Source: Macrolepiota albuminosa | Taxonomy: Eukaryota > Basidiomycota > Agaricomycetes > Agaricales > Agaricaceae | Reading direction: 5' to 3' | NCBI GenBank assembly: GCA_027475525.1 | Contig: JAMWFC010000077.1 | Location: forward strand, 806,001 to 870,000 | DNA length: 64,000 nt | Shown here: one piece after another, positions 45,910 to 56,798 of the stretch | Numbering within the stretch: position 1 is the first letter of the stretch | Layout: the number at the start of each line of letters is the position of its first letter | The notes under the pieces: model-generated | Database searches by the model: none | What the model saw: the letters and a program-made list of their open reading frames with translations, nothing else | Told to the model about the DNA's origin: nothing | Made by a program: the position numbers and the translations under genes

Positions 45910-46044
45910 TGCTTTGAATGAAAAACGTGATTAGTGTTGTATGTGTGAGGTGGCGGTTCCGATTCAACTGTACAATGTCACGCCTTAGTCACATTACAAA
46001 ATATACACTACACTCATCCCGTGCCTCCTTTCTGTATCATCCCA
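45910..46044. repeat. terminal repeat of second YR element (right copy)
   Basis: 135-bp direct match to 40032-40166. It begins tgctttgaatgaaaaacg and ends catccca. Confidence 0.9.
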
Positions 46045-46052
46045 ATATTAAT

Positions 46053-46350
46053 GATGCTCAAATTATGCTAATTGTAAGTGCATTATTGCTAGCATAGCTA
46101 CTTAGTCAATATTGCTTTGGGCATGCTTAGTATTTGAAAGAATCTCAGACAGGTCTCAGAAAATACATGGTAAGCAAGAGTTAAGTAGTAAAAAAAGTAT
46201 ATAATTGAAAGTGCTTATAGAAAGTGCTTATATATAGTATTTAATATAGTAAAAAAGTGCTAAGAGACACAAGAGGCAGTGCTTAGAAGCACAAAGAAAA
46301 TGTGCTAAAAGGCAAAAAAGTGCTGAGATATGCTAAGTGTTAGCACCTAA
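46053..46350 (-). repeat. solo LTR-like repeat, copy 3
   Basis: Starts tgatgctcaa and contains gctttgggcatgcttagtat, the reverse complement of the segment in copies 1 and 2. It then runs through gtgctaagag words. It sits 8 bp from the end of the second YR element, with no interior domain beside it, so it is a solo LTR. Confidence 0.6.
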
Positions 46351-49269
46351 AATGAGATAAAGACTGAACTTGATTCTTTATATGTTTGTTAGTATAGTAT
46401 CATCATCATCTCAATCATTACTTCCTAAAAATTACTTATCCATCAGATATATGTTATTATTTCAAAGTTTTTTGCAGCAGGACTCAAGTGCAATCAGCAT
46501 CAGCTATTATCTATTATCTTTTATTTTAAATATAATATTACTTATTTGTTGCACTATAGTTGTCAACTGCTTATTCTTGATTTTTACTTTGTTTATATCT
46601 ATCATATCAGTATGTTGGTAGTTGTTTGAAAGTATTTCATTAAAATTAGTAATTGCAGAAAAAATAAATAGACATACTAATAGTTTAGAAGCTTATTCCA
46701 TCTGGCTAGTCTTGGGTTGAGCTGTGCAGGTAATATTAAATCAGACAATGACTTTTAGTCTGAATGAAAAAATGTTGAAAAATAAGTACTCTATTGGCAC
46801 TGTTATCAAAGATCTAGTGCTAAATTAACATCATACTTTGCTGCTAATGTAAATATTAGTTAAATTAATTTCAAAATTTGTCTTTTGTTAAGTGATTTGT
46901 TGAAAGATGCATATACAATGTGCATATAGCAATGCAGTGCTATAAAATATACATTCTATGCTGAATTTATGACAAAGAAGATATAACTGGCAGCTTTGGC
47001 AAGAACACAAAATATCATGAGTCTTTGTCAGAATCTTGTATGTTTCACTAGTTTTTCTTGTTGAATATAGTTACTTATTTAATGTATTAACAATTAATAT
47101 TCAATCTATATATTTATTAATATAGTTACTGAGAAATAAATTAATTGATATATTTGTACAAGCTATAATTTATGCCTTCAGCACAAATTTTGTAGCTTAT
47201 TGAGAACTTTAATTTCAAACTTTCTCAATACAGCCTCTATCATAACTTCATCTTTTCAACTATATTATACAATCACAGCTATCAAAGTGTTACTATAAGC
47301 TAAATTAAAATTTTCAGAATTTTTAAGCATTTATAAATTTCAAAAACATTAAAATTAGTGTATTAGTAGTTTTTGAATTTTCTCTGATTTTTCAGTTATT
47401 TTTTTTAAAAAATTTTTTTGAGCATTTTATACTAATATCTACTAAAAAAAAAAAAAGACCTAAAAGGCAAATATTTATTAGCCTTAGTCAAAACTGACTA
47501 ATCTATTATTACTATGAAATAATTGTTCCATATTATATAAATAAGGTCCAATTTATGTCTCCAGCATAAATTTCATAGTTTCTTGTAGGCTTTGCTTCCA
47601 AACTCCTCTCAACATATGTATAGCTTCTACTCTAACCTTACTTTGTTTGATTACAGCCTCAGTTTTTTACAACTCAGTGCTTAATCCCAGCCTCAACCTT
47701 GCTTTGTTTGGTTAAGATCTTGGTTTTCCTCAACTCTCAAAGTATCATTGTAAGCTAAATTGTATTTTTCTTGAAAGTTTCAGATTTCTTTCAGCATGTA
47801 TAAATTTCAAAAAAAAAAGAAAGAAAGAAAGAAAGAAAGAAATCATTGTATAAATAGCTCTTGTATTTTTTCTTGATTTTCAGTAATTTTCTTTGAATTT
47901 TTTAAGTATTTTGTACTAATATACCAACAATATTCATTAAAAAGCAGACCAAAAAGAAATCTTCTAGAAACTTCTAGAACATCACATGATTTGAGGCAAA
48001 TTTAAAAAGAACTCAAGATATTTGATCTCTAGAGATGTTTAACTTTTTAAAAGATACTTTTTCTTACTTACATAAGAGAGTCAGAGATTATATAATTCAA
48101 CAAGAACATGATGCTATAATTATCGAGACAAATAAAATGAAGCACAAGATTAACAGCATGCTAGTAGCTTTGGAATTTAAACAGCAGCAAGAAACTGGTA
48201 TGACAAGCATCTAGATATACACATAAAGTTAGTTATCTGTAAGGTGTATATCTGTAGAAACTTGCCCTCAGAATGTGGAAATATCTATGATTGTTCTTTT
48301 CATTGATTACATAATGGTGTTTTGTAGTACAATACATTGCATTAGCTCCAACAGGTAGTTCTGATATTATGATAGGTTTTATACTAACTAGACAAGAACT
48401 ATCAGTTATATTTTGATTTTGGCTCAGAAGTTAGAGTTTTTATTGCAAATACTTGTAAAAAACATAAATATTCATTTAAAAAATTCCTGAGTAGAAACTG
48501 ATCATCTTTGACAAGATGTTTCTAAATTTCACCTGACTATCAGACCATACCCATGCATACTGACAAGGACCTGGAAGATGTTAATAATGCTAGCAAACAA
48601 AAGTATGCAACAAAAAAATGCATTGTTGAATGTATCATAATCTCTATTTGCACAATATAGACCTGGTGTAACCCAAGTTCTTTAAACACATTTACAAAAC
48701 CTTGGTAATCCAGATCTACCAACCTCTTTTGCTATTTTGCTGCACAATATCAATAGTATTTCTGAGGTGTTAGCAGGCAGAGAGGTAAGTGACACCATAT
48801 TCCACACCATAGCCTGCCTGATTAGTTCTCAAAAAAATCAAAAAATGTCAATGGCTATGGTCAAGCAGATTATTTTATGCCAATTTTTGAATACTTGCTA
48901 CAGTGGGCAGTTAGTGCAACTGCTCCTATAGAGGCACTTGATGCATTAATTCTCAGCTGCTATATGGCTGACTACTATCACTCATTCAAACACAAAAGTT
49001 TTATCAAGAACAGCAAGATCATTCCATTGATCTTGTGTTGAGGCTGAGTAGGTCTCACTATTCTTGACCAAAGATATGCTATATATAAAGACACTGATTA
49101 AGTTGTGGATTGGTATGAAGTTGTGTATTGTCTATACTAGAAGTTGAATATGCAATGCAAAACAGAGACTGTCCTATACTTTGCTGATAGATAAGGGCCT
49201 GGATGTCAAGATCACAATGTAAAACTTGCTCTTGCTAAGATATAGTTGGTCTATCAGACTAAATCTGTC
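46351..49269. other. AT-rich, CpG-poor non-coding stretch
   Basis: No gene seen. Contains diverged copies of the aagctacaaaat palindrome family (47155-47225 and 47545-47730), poly-A near 47447-47457 and a (GAAA)n microsatellite at about 47808-47842. Confidence 0.5.
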
Positions 49270-49785
49270 AGGGAAGTCCTCATTTCTTCCTTCTTTCACT
49301 TTTTATCTCTTCACTCTCCTTTCATTCATTCTCTTATTTCTTCTGTCATTCTCTCATTTTACTGTTTCTATTCTTTCAACACTATCTGTTAATACTATTC
49401 TCAGCCTTTGAGGTGCTCTGGTTCTTTAGCTACCATTCAGACAAGTGTGGGCCCTTCAGCACTGCTTCCAGACCACTTACATAAGCCACAGTTTGCCTTT
49501 CTGACTTTCAAAGTCCGGAGTTTTCCTGCCTTGTTTGTACAGTTGTTTATTTAGGCAATTTTTGAGTTTTTAAGGTTTTGTTGTACTGTACAGTTGTTTC
49601 CTATGCTTCAGAGGCCCCAGAAGCATCCAACCTGGCATAGAGAATCCGTAGACTTGTTCTCTTTGGATATCCCTCTGCCAGGTGAGTAGTTATTATGATA
49701 TTGTCAGTATATATTCTAATACACTTTGGATATCCCTCTGCCAGCTGTGTGACTGAGCCATAGCCTCCAGAGGTCACCCTTACAG
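49270..49785 (+). repeat. dispersed ~510-bp repeat, copy 2
   Basis: Same order of words as 8010-8519, including the internal 63-bp direct duplication (tttggatatccctctgccag at about 49660 and 49723) that forms a GTGAGT...CAG unit. Confidence 0.8.
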
Positions 49786-51512
49786 CATCACACCTGTTAC
49801 AAGCATCAACAATTGGATCAGGCAAGTGAGTGATGGGGGTTGCCCGGGGTTAATTCGAGCAATTAGATTAGATTCCTTTACCCCGTCACATTTGCACATA
49901 CAACCCTGGCCACTGGCCACTCTTCCCTTTGGCCACTCCTCCCTTTGTCTCGCCGCTACTATTGTTACGTCCCACTTATAAGCCTGCAAGCGCAAATATG
50001 AAGACTCCGTCGTCTCACACTGCGCTTGCAGGTAAGCTATTAATTACTCACAATAACTCAGTCGTCTCACACTGCGCTCGCAGTGCCGCCCACAAACTAC
50101 GTCACACGTCTTTTTCACCCACCCACCATCCCTATTCCATTCCATTCCATTCTACTAGGAAATTCTCTTACTCACTCCTACCATAATTAATTAGTCCCTC
50201 GTAGTTAGCTTGATCTTCGGCCTTTCTCTCTCTCACGAGGGAGAAACCGATCATCAAGAACGGTACCGGACTCAAGAAATCAAATTGTTTCTTTCCCGCA
50301 TCACTTAGCACACCTTCATTAAGTTTCCTCCTCTCTTTTTCTCCTCTTCAAGTTCCTCCTTTTCTACTGACACTGGCAGCTTTGTATTAAGCTGTTACTG
50401 GACAGTAGAGTATTACATAAAGCAACATCTTGTATTCACTCTAGTTCTAGTCAATCCAATATAGCAGTCTGATTTAGCACTGCGAGATACACACAAGAGT
50501 TCTAACTTGTAACCACCAGCTACACTTTTCTGTTACAAAAGTCTATTCATCTGTCTATCTGTCAGACTCTGGCCCAGCTGCTTGCCTCAAACAAGAAAGC
50601 CTTAGTTCCTACTCATTGCAACAACAACTTCCACCTCTTTTGTGATTGTATTTTCAGAGGTCAAGTACTGTCTGCATCACAAAGGCATATACATGAAACA
50701 TATTTCTTAACATTAATGCTTTACCACATTCTTGACATCTTCTCTTTTATGCAAGGCAGCAAACCAAGAATCTCAATAATGAGTGGACCAGTACCTCAAC
50801 CCCAGAAAAGTGGTGATGTATCTCCATTTTTTTCAAGTACACTGAAGTCCTAATGTTTTCGGTCTATTTCCTCTTAATAATATCTACACTGTTATTATGG
50901 ATGCAATGGAAGATTTAGTGGCACACCTTAAAGGATTTGGTGAAGTGGAAAGCAATGATTTGATTCTAGCCTTGAATAGTAATTCCTACTCGAAGTGTGT
51001 CAAGGTGAGGAATCAAGCAAACACTATTATAAACCCTACTTCTGCAGCTTTGCATCTTGGATGTCTACTCAAGGTCAGTTCATTATCAATTCAGTGACAG
51101 TGTTCCTAATGTCATACAATTTTGTCCTACCTTCAGACCAGAAGGCACTTGAATGAATTATATCAGATGGGCAAGAGCTAACTACTTTTCTCAGATTTCC
51201 TTTATTGATGCTGTGTTATTCTCAGAACTCATGGAGATAGCCATGTAATGGAGCATTATCAGAAACATTACAGTTCTGCAAAGCACAATTCCTCTATTCA
51301 CATGCTATTTCTGGCTTTGACTGTCTTGCCTTCGTTTCTGCTTCTTCCCGCCCCCTGCAGCGGATCCGACATACCTCATAAATTGGATTTATATCAGGTA
51401 AACTTCCCTACTTCCCGAAGCAGTATGGGAATTGTTTACTTCCAACTTTAATAATCATTGACTGCATGACACTGTGTCAAGACCATCTGTATTGGTGCTG
51501 AGTAACGCTCTA
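49786..51512. other. boundary zone between repeats and the gene block
   Basis: 49850-50300 is CpG-richer and has a repeated tcgtctcacactgcgct word (50007 and 50052) and a ttcca run (50133-50152). It may be an LTR fragment. A 66-codon plus-strand frame (50897-51097) is not recognised. The rest shows nothing. Confidence 0.4.
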
Positions 51513-54475
51513 TCAAGATAAAGGTATATTTGCGAGGTCGTCATCACTGAGATCGTGTACGACAATATCCATTACTGATCTAAGATTCATGGAGTAGCCC
51601 GATTCAACATCCGTGAGCGTCAGGGCCTCGATAGAATGGACACCAGGCGTCACCGCGAGAAATTCCATGCGTACAGACTGGCACGCAGATGGACGAAGCG
51701 GCCTGCAGTGAATGTCACGCCCCGCTAAAGAGAGAGGAGAGCGGAAACATACCCTATACGGACTCGCGCATCCAAGGGCAATATCCCGGGGAACACAATT
51801 CTCTTCACCTTCCTTGGGCCATTCGGTCGATTGACCTCTTCCCTCCGTCTCCGTCGAGCAGGGCACGTAATTTCGAACCTGCGCGTCCACTCCGATTGGT
51901 TATACACGAAGATGTCCAACGTGAAGTAATCGAGAGGATATATCTTGCCAAGCCCCAACATTTCGGCCCCCGTGGACTTGCGTCTCCTCGCAGTCTCTTC
52001 TAGAGGAAGCAACCCGACGGAAACGACGATAGACTCCCCAGTACGCTCCGCCATCTGCATCCGTGCAATTGACTTATGCACGCCAAATCCTCCCGGAACC
52101 CATGGGCCAGGTGTCTGGGGCACCGGGACACTACCCATACCTGTCCCACGCTCGCGGCGGATTTCGACACTGGGGCCAATATTGCTGGTAGCGTGCGATG
52201 CGATTGGGCTCTGTGAGAAGGGACTGGGCGGAACGGCGGATAAAGGGGGGTATGCGGGTGTCACTGGCGGAGACGCTATCCGTTCTGGGGCCCCTGACCT
52301 GCGTTTTTCGCTGGTGTCAACTGCTAGCTGTGGTGGAGGTGGTGGGGCACTATACGTCGTGGGTGACCGAGGTATCTGTGCCGATACGGAGGGAGGTAGA
52401 TACGAGTTCTTCTGGGCACCAGGGAGCGATGATTGAGCTCGATCTCTGGCAGGCGGTCCACCGGGTTGGGAGGGATCGGGACTGCTGGGGACTTTCAGCT
52501 GTTGGCCAGCTGCGATCGTATGGCGCTTTGTGCCAGCGGTCACAGCGGATGGAGTCACTGAACCTGGCGAATGTATACCTCCTCTTGGAGACGTGAAGTT
52601 GGCAGTGCGAGGAGTCTTGGAGATAGGGAATGGTGAGGCAGGCTCTGGAAGTACCTGAAGTCCCTTGAAATCCTCATCTGCATCAATAGCTTGAGCCTGG
52701 CGAGTGGAAAGATCAAGAACGCAATTCCATCTTGAAGAGAATGTGGTTGTTGGGAATGCGGCATCATTCTCGTTCGAGGGCGGCTGTGAACCAATGTATG
52801 GTTTTCCGAATATGTTGATCGCAACTGCTCTCTGGATTTCCGAGTGGCCCGTTCCCTGGGATGATTTTGCCGTATCCTTTGGCAGGAAGAAACCTTCTAC
52901 TTCATCCGGAGCACGGAGGAACGACACTGCGTACAGTAAGTTGTACTGCGCCAGCGCCCCAACATGGAGAGGGAACGTCTTGGCTTCCACGTCACCACTG
53001 ACGCAACCATCGCCCCATCCAATAAGCGTAGCTTTGGCACCTTCGCCACCGATCGAGACCTCAACCTTTTCAATCATGAACCCAACGCTAGCACCCGACT
53101 CTCCGGAATTTTCGATTTCAACGCAAAGAACCACCGTCCGTTCTTCGTTTCCTGCTTCCCGCCTTTCACGCTCCTCCTGCTCATCGTCGAGATCTGGATG
53201 CAATTCTTCGTCCGGGAGGAGCACAGATGGCACAAATACTGTTCGCATCCGGACACGAAATCCTGAGACGGTTTGAATCGTCTTCCGGAAGGATTTGCGT
53301 AGCGTCGGGTGCGCAGTGCGCATGACAGTCATAGGGGAAGGTGAAGGGGTAGCAAGTGTTGGGAGGGACACGGGAGGCAACGCGAAGAGCTTTTGCCGAG
53401 AGACTGTTCCTAGTCGGGTTGATGGAAGTTTCACTGATTTAATGTTGTGAATGGTTGGACCTGCCTTGGCTGCGTTAATACAGTGATAATTTGCGTAAGA
53501 ATCACTTGCCAGCCATAAGTCCTTCAAGAAGATTGACTTCTTCGAGACGATCATATGAGTTTTCTTCTTCTTCCATGAGTGTTCCATTGGGGCTCAAAGG
53601 TGATTCAGGCGGTAACAATAGTTGGCTGCCAATGGAGGCGAAAAAAAGAGCCAATGGATGATTATGTTGGCCTAGCACGACAGGTTTGTCCCGTAATGTT
53701 GCTGAAACTGTCAAACAAAGAAGCGGATCTTCAAAGTTGAGACGTAGGAACGCTTGAAACCAGTGAACAGTGAATTGGCTGTGTAAGTTTCGACAGAAAC
53801 TATTGTTACTTACACACGATGAACGAAAGACGATAAACAGCTACCCAAGCCTGCCCAACCTCAGACCAGAGGAGGACAAAGGCCTCTTTTGACTCTTCGG
53901 AGGTATTCTGACCCCATATACTGGCAACTAACAGTGTGCCTTCTGAAGTAACATATCTACGATCGTTGTCAGCAGATGAAGGTGTGGGATTTGGAGTTGC
54001 AGGAGGGTATATTGAGGGATGATGTGCCAGTTCTTGAAGACGTGTATTAGGCTTTGAGGAAAATGGTGCCGTTTGAGGAGGAGCCGATAACCTCGAGGTA
54101 CGAGGTAGTTCTGGATTTGGCAGAGGAACAGAAGCGATGTATGTCGCTTCAAGAGAAATTTGTGTGTGTGCCAAGAGTGCAAGGAGGGTTTCAGGTGGAT
54201 TCGCCGGGTCTGGGGGACTACTATGAAGACTTGGGTGTTCAAGACGAATTGTCAAGAATGACTGAAGGTGCTCGTCTATTCAATCTCAAATAGTCAGTCG
54301 GAAAACTTGGTGTAAGAACGAATGAATCACCAAAGAAAGCTTGTCTTCGCTCGGCTGATGTCGAATACAATTTCTCTAGCCATTCGTCTGCAGGTCCCTG
54401 AGGTGGATATTCAACAGAAGTATCGGGTACCACGACAGCCAGTGTAGACGATGCAAACAATTGTTCGAACGACAT
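51513..54475 (-). CDS. TRS65: TRAPP complex subunit Trs65 homologue
   Basis: The ATG at 54475 opens exon 1 (54475-54331). A 55-nt intron (gtgatt...gaatag, branch gactgac) leads to exon 2 (54275-53816). A short 37-nt intron (53779-53815) leads to exon 3 from 53778. A further short intron near 53470-53505 leads to a long exon (to 51753), and a 50-nt intron (51703-51752) precedes the last exon (51702-51513). The long exon has VSGFRVRMRTVFVP, ERTVVLCVEIENSGES, a Pro/Ser-rich disordered middle (about 52650-52150) and LDYFTLDIFVYNQSEWTRRF. The end carries LPLDARVRIGPLRPSACQSV and TLTDVESGYSMNLRSVMDIV, the C-terminal beta-sandwich pattern of Trs65. Trs65 is a fungal TRAPPII tethering subunit acting at the late Golgi. 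The donor of the third intron could not be fixed in frame. Confidence 0.75.
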
Positions 54476-54479
54476 AGCT

Positions 54480-55041
54480 CGAATTTCGAACTATATTCAA
54501 ATCCAGCAGTACTGGTATGCAACTTCAGCGCGTTATGTTAGATAGCTTGTCATAAGATTCTGCTGCATTCACCCTTGCCTAGGGGGACTAGAGTGTTGTT
54601 TGCTATCAACCATGGATGTCAAGCATCGGCACAATAGATATCGGGATTCGGATTTACTGCTGCCCGCTCTCATTAGTAGGGTCTTCTTTATGCAACTTTC
54701 AACTTTGTTTTTCCATCGGTTGTTGTTCAGCATCTCAGCTTTCTCGAGACATTTACGCATACGCATTATGCACGGCTACGTGTCATTATCTATAAGTATG
54801 GCATACGCATGCTGTGAAATACGCAAAGAATACGATCGCCAAGTTATGCAAAACACGGGTTCACCTCATGGTCGATCGCTGGTCCATATTCCTTCTTGAG
54901 GCAAAAGGTTCCCATGTTATTTACTCCTCATATGTCTGGCTCTACATATGTCGGGCGAGAACAAGGTCTTACTTCTGACTTTACACCCAACCTTTTCGCG
55001 TTTCTGCCCTGGCTGACTACACATCGACCTTCCTCGCACCC
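54480..55041. other. divergent intergenic region between TRS65 and the GTPase gene
   Basis: Both neighbours start from here in opposite directions. No further gene. Repeated short gcatacgcat words near 54755-54830. Confidence 0.4.
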
Positions 55042-56435
55042 ATGGACAGTGTCGCTCCACAGGTCGACGATTTAAGCCTGCATGATCCTACGACGATAGA
55101 ACTTGATGAAGCGTTCGTGATCGTTCCGTGAGTTCTATCCACGTTGAGCTCCGATAAAGAAAGATCAATGTATTCAAAATGGAGAATAAAAGGTCGCAGA
55201 AGGCGAAGAAAAAACACGCTGAACGTTGCCTCCTGAACGATGGCAGGCCTGAAGACCTTTTCATGGATGATCCAAAAGACACTGATGTCATCATCCCGTG
55301 AGTTGTTTGTCTCTTTAGCTAGCTCATTTACGACCGATGTTGCCTTATGAAGTATCATCGGTATAACGGGAGCTGGTAAAAGCAGTGTATTTATTTACTT
55401 ATTATTAATTTGTTTGACAGCATAATGACCCGGAGGTAGTTCATCAATACTCTGCTCGGGCAAGACAATGTCGCCTGTGTAGGTCATGACCTTTCTTCTC
55501 AGACGGATCAAATCCAACATGTCATATATCCACACCCTTATCAACAAGGAAGCCGCGTGATTGTCATTGATACACCAGGCTTCGACCATACCACTGTGGA
55601 TGACAGAGAGATCTTGAGACGTATTGCCGTCGCGTGATTGTCATTGATACACCAGGCTTCGACCATACCACTGTGGATGACAGAGAGATCTTGAGACGTA
55701 TTGCCGTATGGTTGGCCAGATCGTAAGATTCGCTCGTACACGATGCACTCTCCTTGCACTCATATAATTATTTTCTTCCTAGATATCATGCAGAGATGAA
55801 ACTTGCTGGGATCATCTATCTCCACGAAATATCCCAGAACAATATCCTCCCTGCGCGAAGGAATTTCGACATGTTCAACAAACTGTGTGGTCCCAGTTCC
55901 ATCAAAAATGTTGTACTTGCTACAACTAAATGGAGCGACATTCCCGAGAAGGTCGGTGAAAAACGTGAGAAATTATTGAAGGATGATCATTGGAAGGACA
56001 TGCTGGAAAATGGTTCTGTCATGCTTCGGTACGAAGGCACACAGGACTCTGCTCGGAGCATAATCGACCAGGTCCTCATGCACAAACCTCTTGATGCTGT
56101 CCAGATTCAGAGGGAGTTGATCGACCTGAACAAGATTCTTGCAGAGACCGAGGCCGGCCGCAGTCTCTACTACAGCCTGAACGGGTTGCTTGAAGCACAG
56201 AAAATGACTGCTGCACGATTGCACGAGCAAGGGAGTGTTTACCCTGAATACAGTCGGATAATGTTGGAGACCGATCAGAAAATTCGGTCATTGCTATACA
56301 AGATCAAAAGTATGAATAGCCCTTCACTTTCGAAGATCAAGGTTTGGTTCAATGTACGTACAAAGTCTCAATGTTCTATAGTTACTCATTCTGATGTAGG
56401 GGAGATATCGGAGCAAAGAAAAAATTCGTGATTGA
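55042..56435 (+). CDS. P-loop GTPase (AIG1/Era-like G domain), broken by a 77-bp duplication
   Basis: Model from the ATG at 55179: exons 55179-55297, 55353-55386, 55440-55722, 55793-minus-10 (that is 55783)-56353 and 56400-56435. Introns are 55, 53, 60 and 46 nt. The 34-nt exon 2 encodes IIGITGAGKSS (G1/P-loop). Exon 3 encodes INTLLGQDN and IVIDTPGFDH (G3). Exon 4 has LATTKWSDI (G4-like) and a long helical tail. An upstream ATG at 55042 opens another short exon (to 55127) whose donor has the same phase. Exon 3 contains the exact repeat 55554-55630/55631-55707. With both copies it is out of frame; with one copy the exon is 206 nt and joins perfectly, giving about 321 aa. Such GTPases are numerous and mostly unstudied in mushrooms. 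Confidence 0.8.
55554..55707. repeat. exact 77-bp tandem duplication inside a coding exon
   Basis: Copies 55554-55630 and 55631-55707 are identical and 77 is not a multiple of three. Removing one copy restores the GTPase frame. Confidence 0.97.
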
Positions 56436-56798
56436 GCCGTAATCAAAATCAGTCACGTCTTGAAGCATCAGATATCTTGGACAGTTTCTCAATACATATT
56501 GCGTCTTCAGATATCCGATTTAAACCTCGGTCTATCTATGGAACATTCTATGTCATCTTGGCATGAAGTCACGGTGCTTCTCGGACAGACGTACGTCTGA
56601 CATGACCTTCTTCACAGAGTCACCGTGGTTTATCTCCACCTGACCTATATAATTCGACTCCGCTCAATAGGCTTTATTACTCTGCTTCTTCACGAGGGGG
56701 CTTACGACTTGCTCCTGATTTTCCTCTATAAGTCACGATCATCGAAGTTCTACTAAACGAAGATTACCTTTTCGAAGCACTACTCAATCCACTCAACT
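56436..56798 (+). promoter_or_regulatory. intergenic region with TATA-like boxes for the dehydrogenase
   Basis: tctataagt at 56725-56733 lies about 65 bp upstream of the ATG at 56799, and tatataat lies at 56646-56653. Several inverted catgac/gtcacg words occur around 56560-56630. No gene. Confidence 0.4.

Larger units (their letters stand above)
40032..46044 (-). mobile_element. second YR retrotransposon (DIRS/PAT-like), minus strand
   Basis: The 135-bp direct repeats at 45910-46044 and 40032-40166 enclose, from right to left, a Gag with zinc-finger cluster, RT-RNase H and a tyrosine recombinase. Domain order and recombinase place it among YR retrotransposons, in a different lineage from the element at 28.7-34.5 kb. 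The expected B parts of split repeats were not found, so the exact terminal type is open. It is inactive: several TGA codons, a mutated RT Asp and two mutated recombinase Arg. Confidence 0.8.

Noticed and set aside
52198..53276. Plus-strand frames opposite TRS65
   Set aside because: Shadow frames of a long coding exon on the minus strand; no start context or domain.
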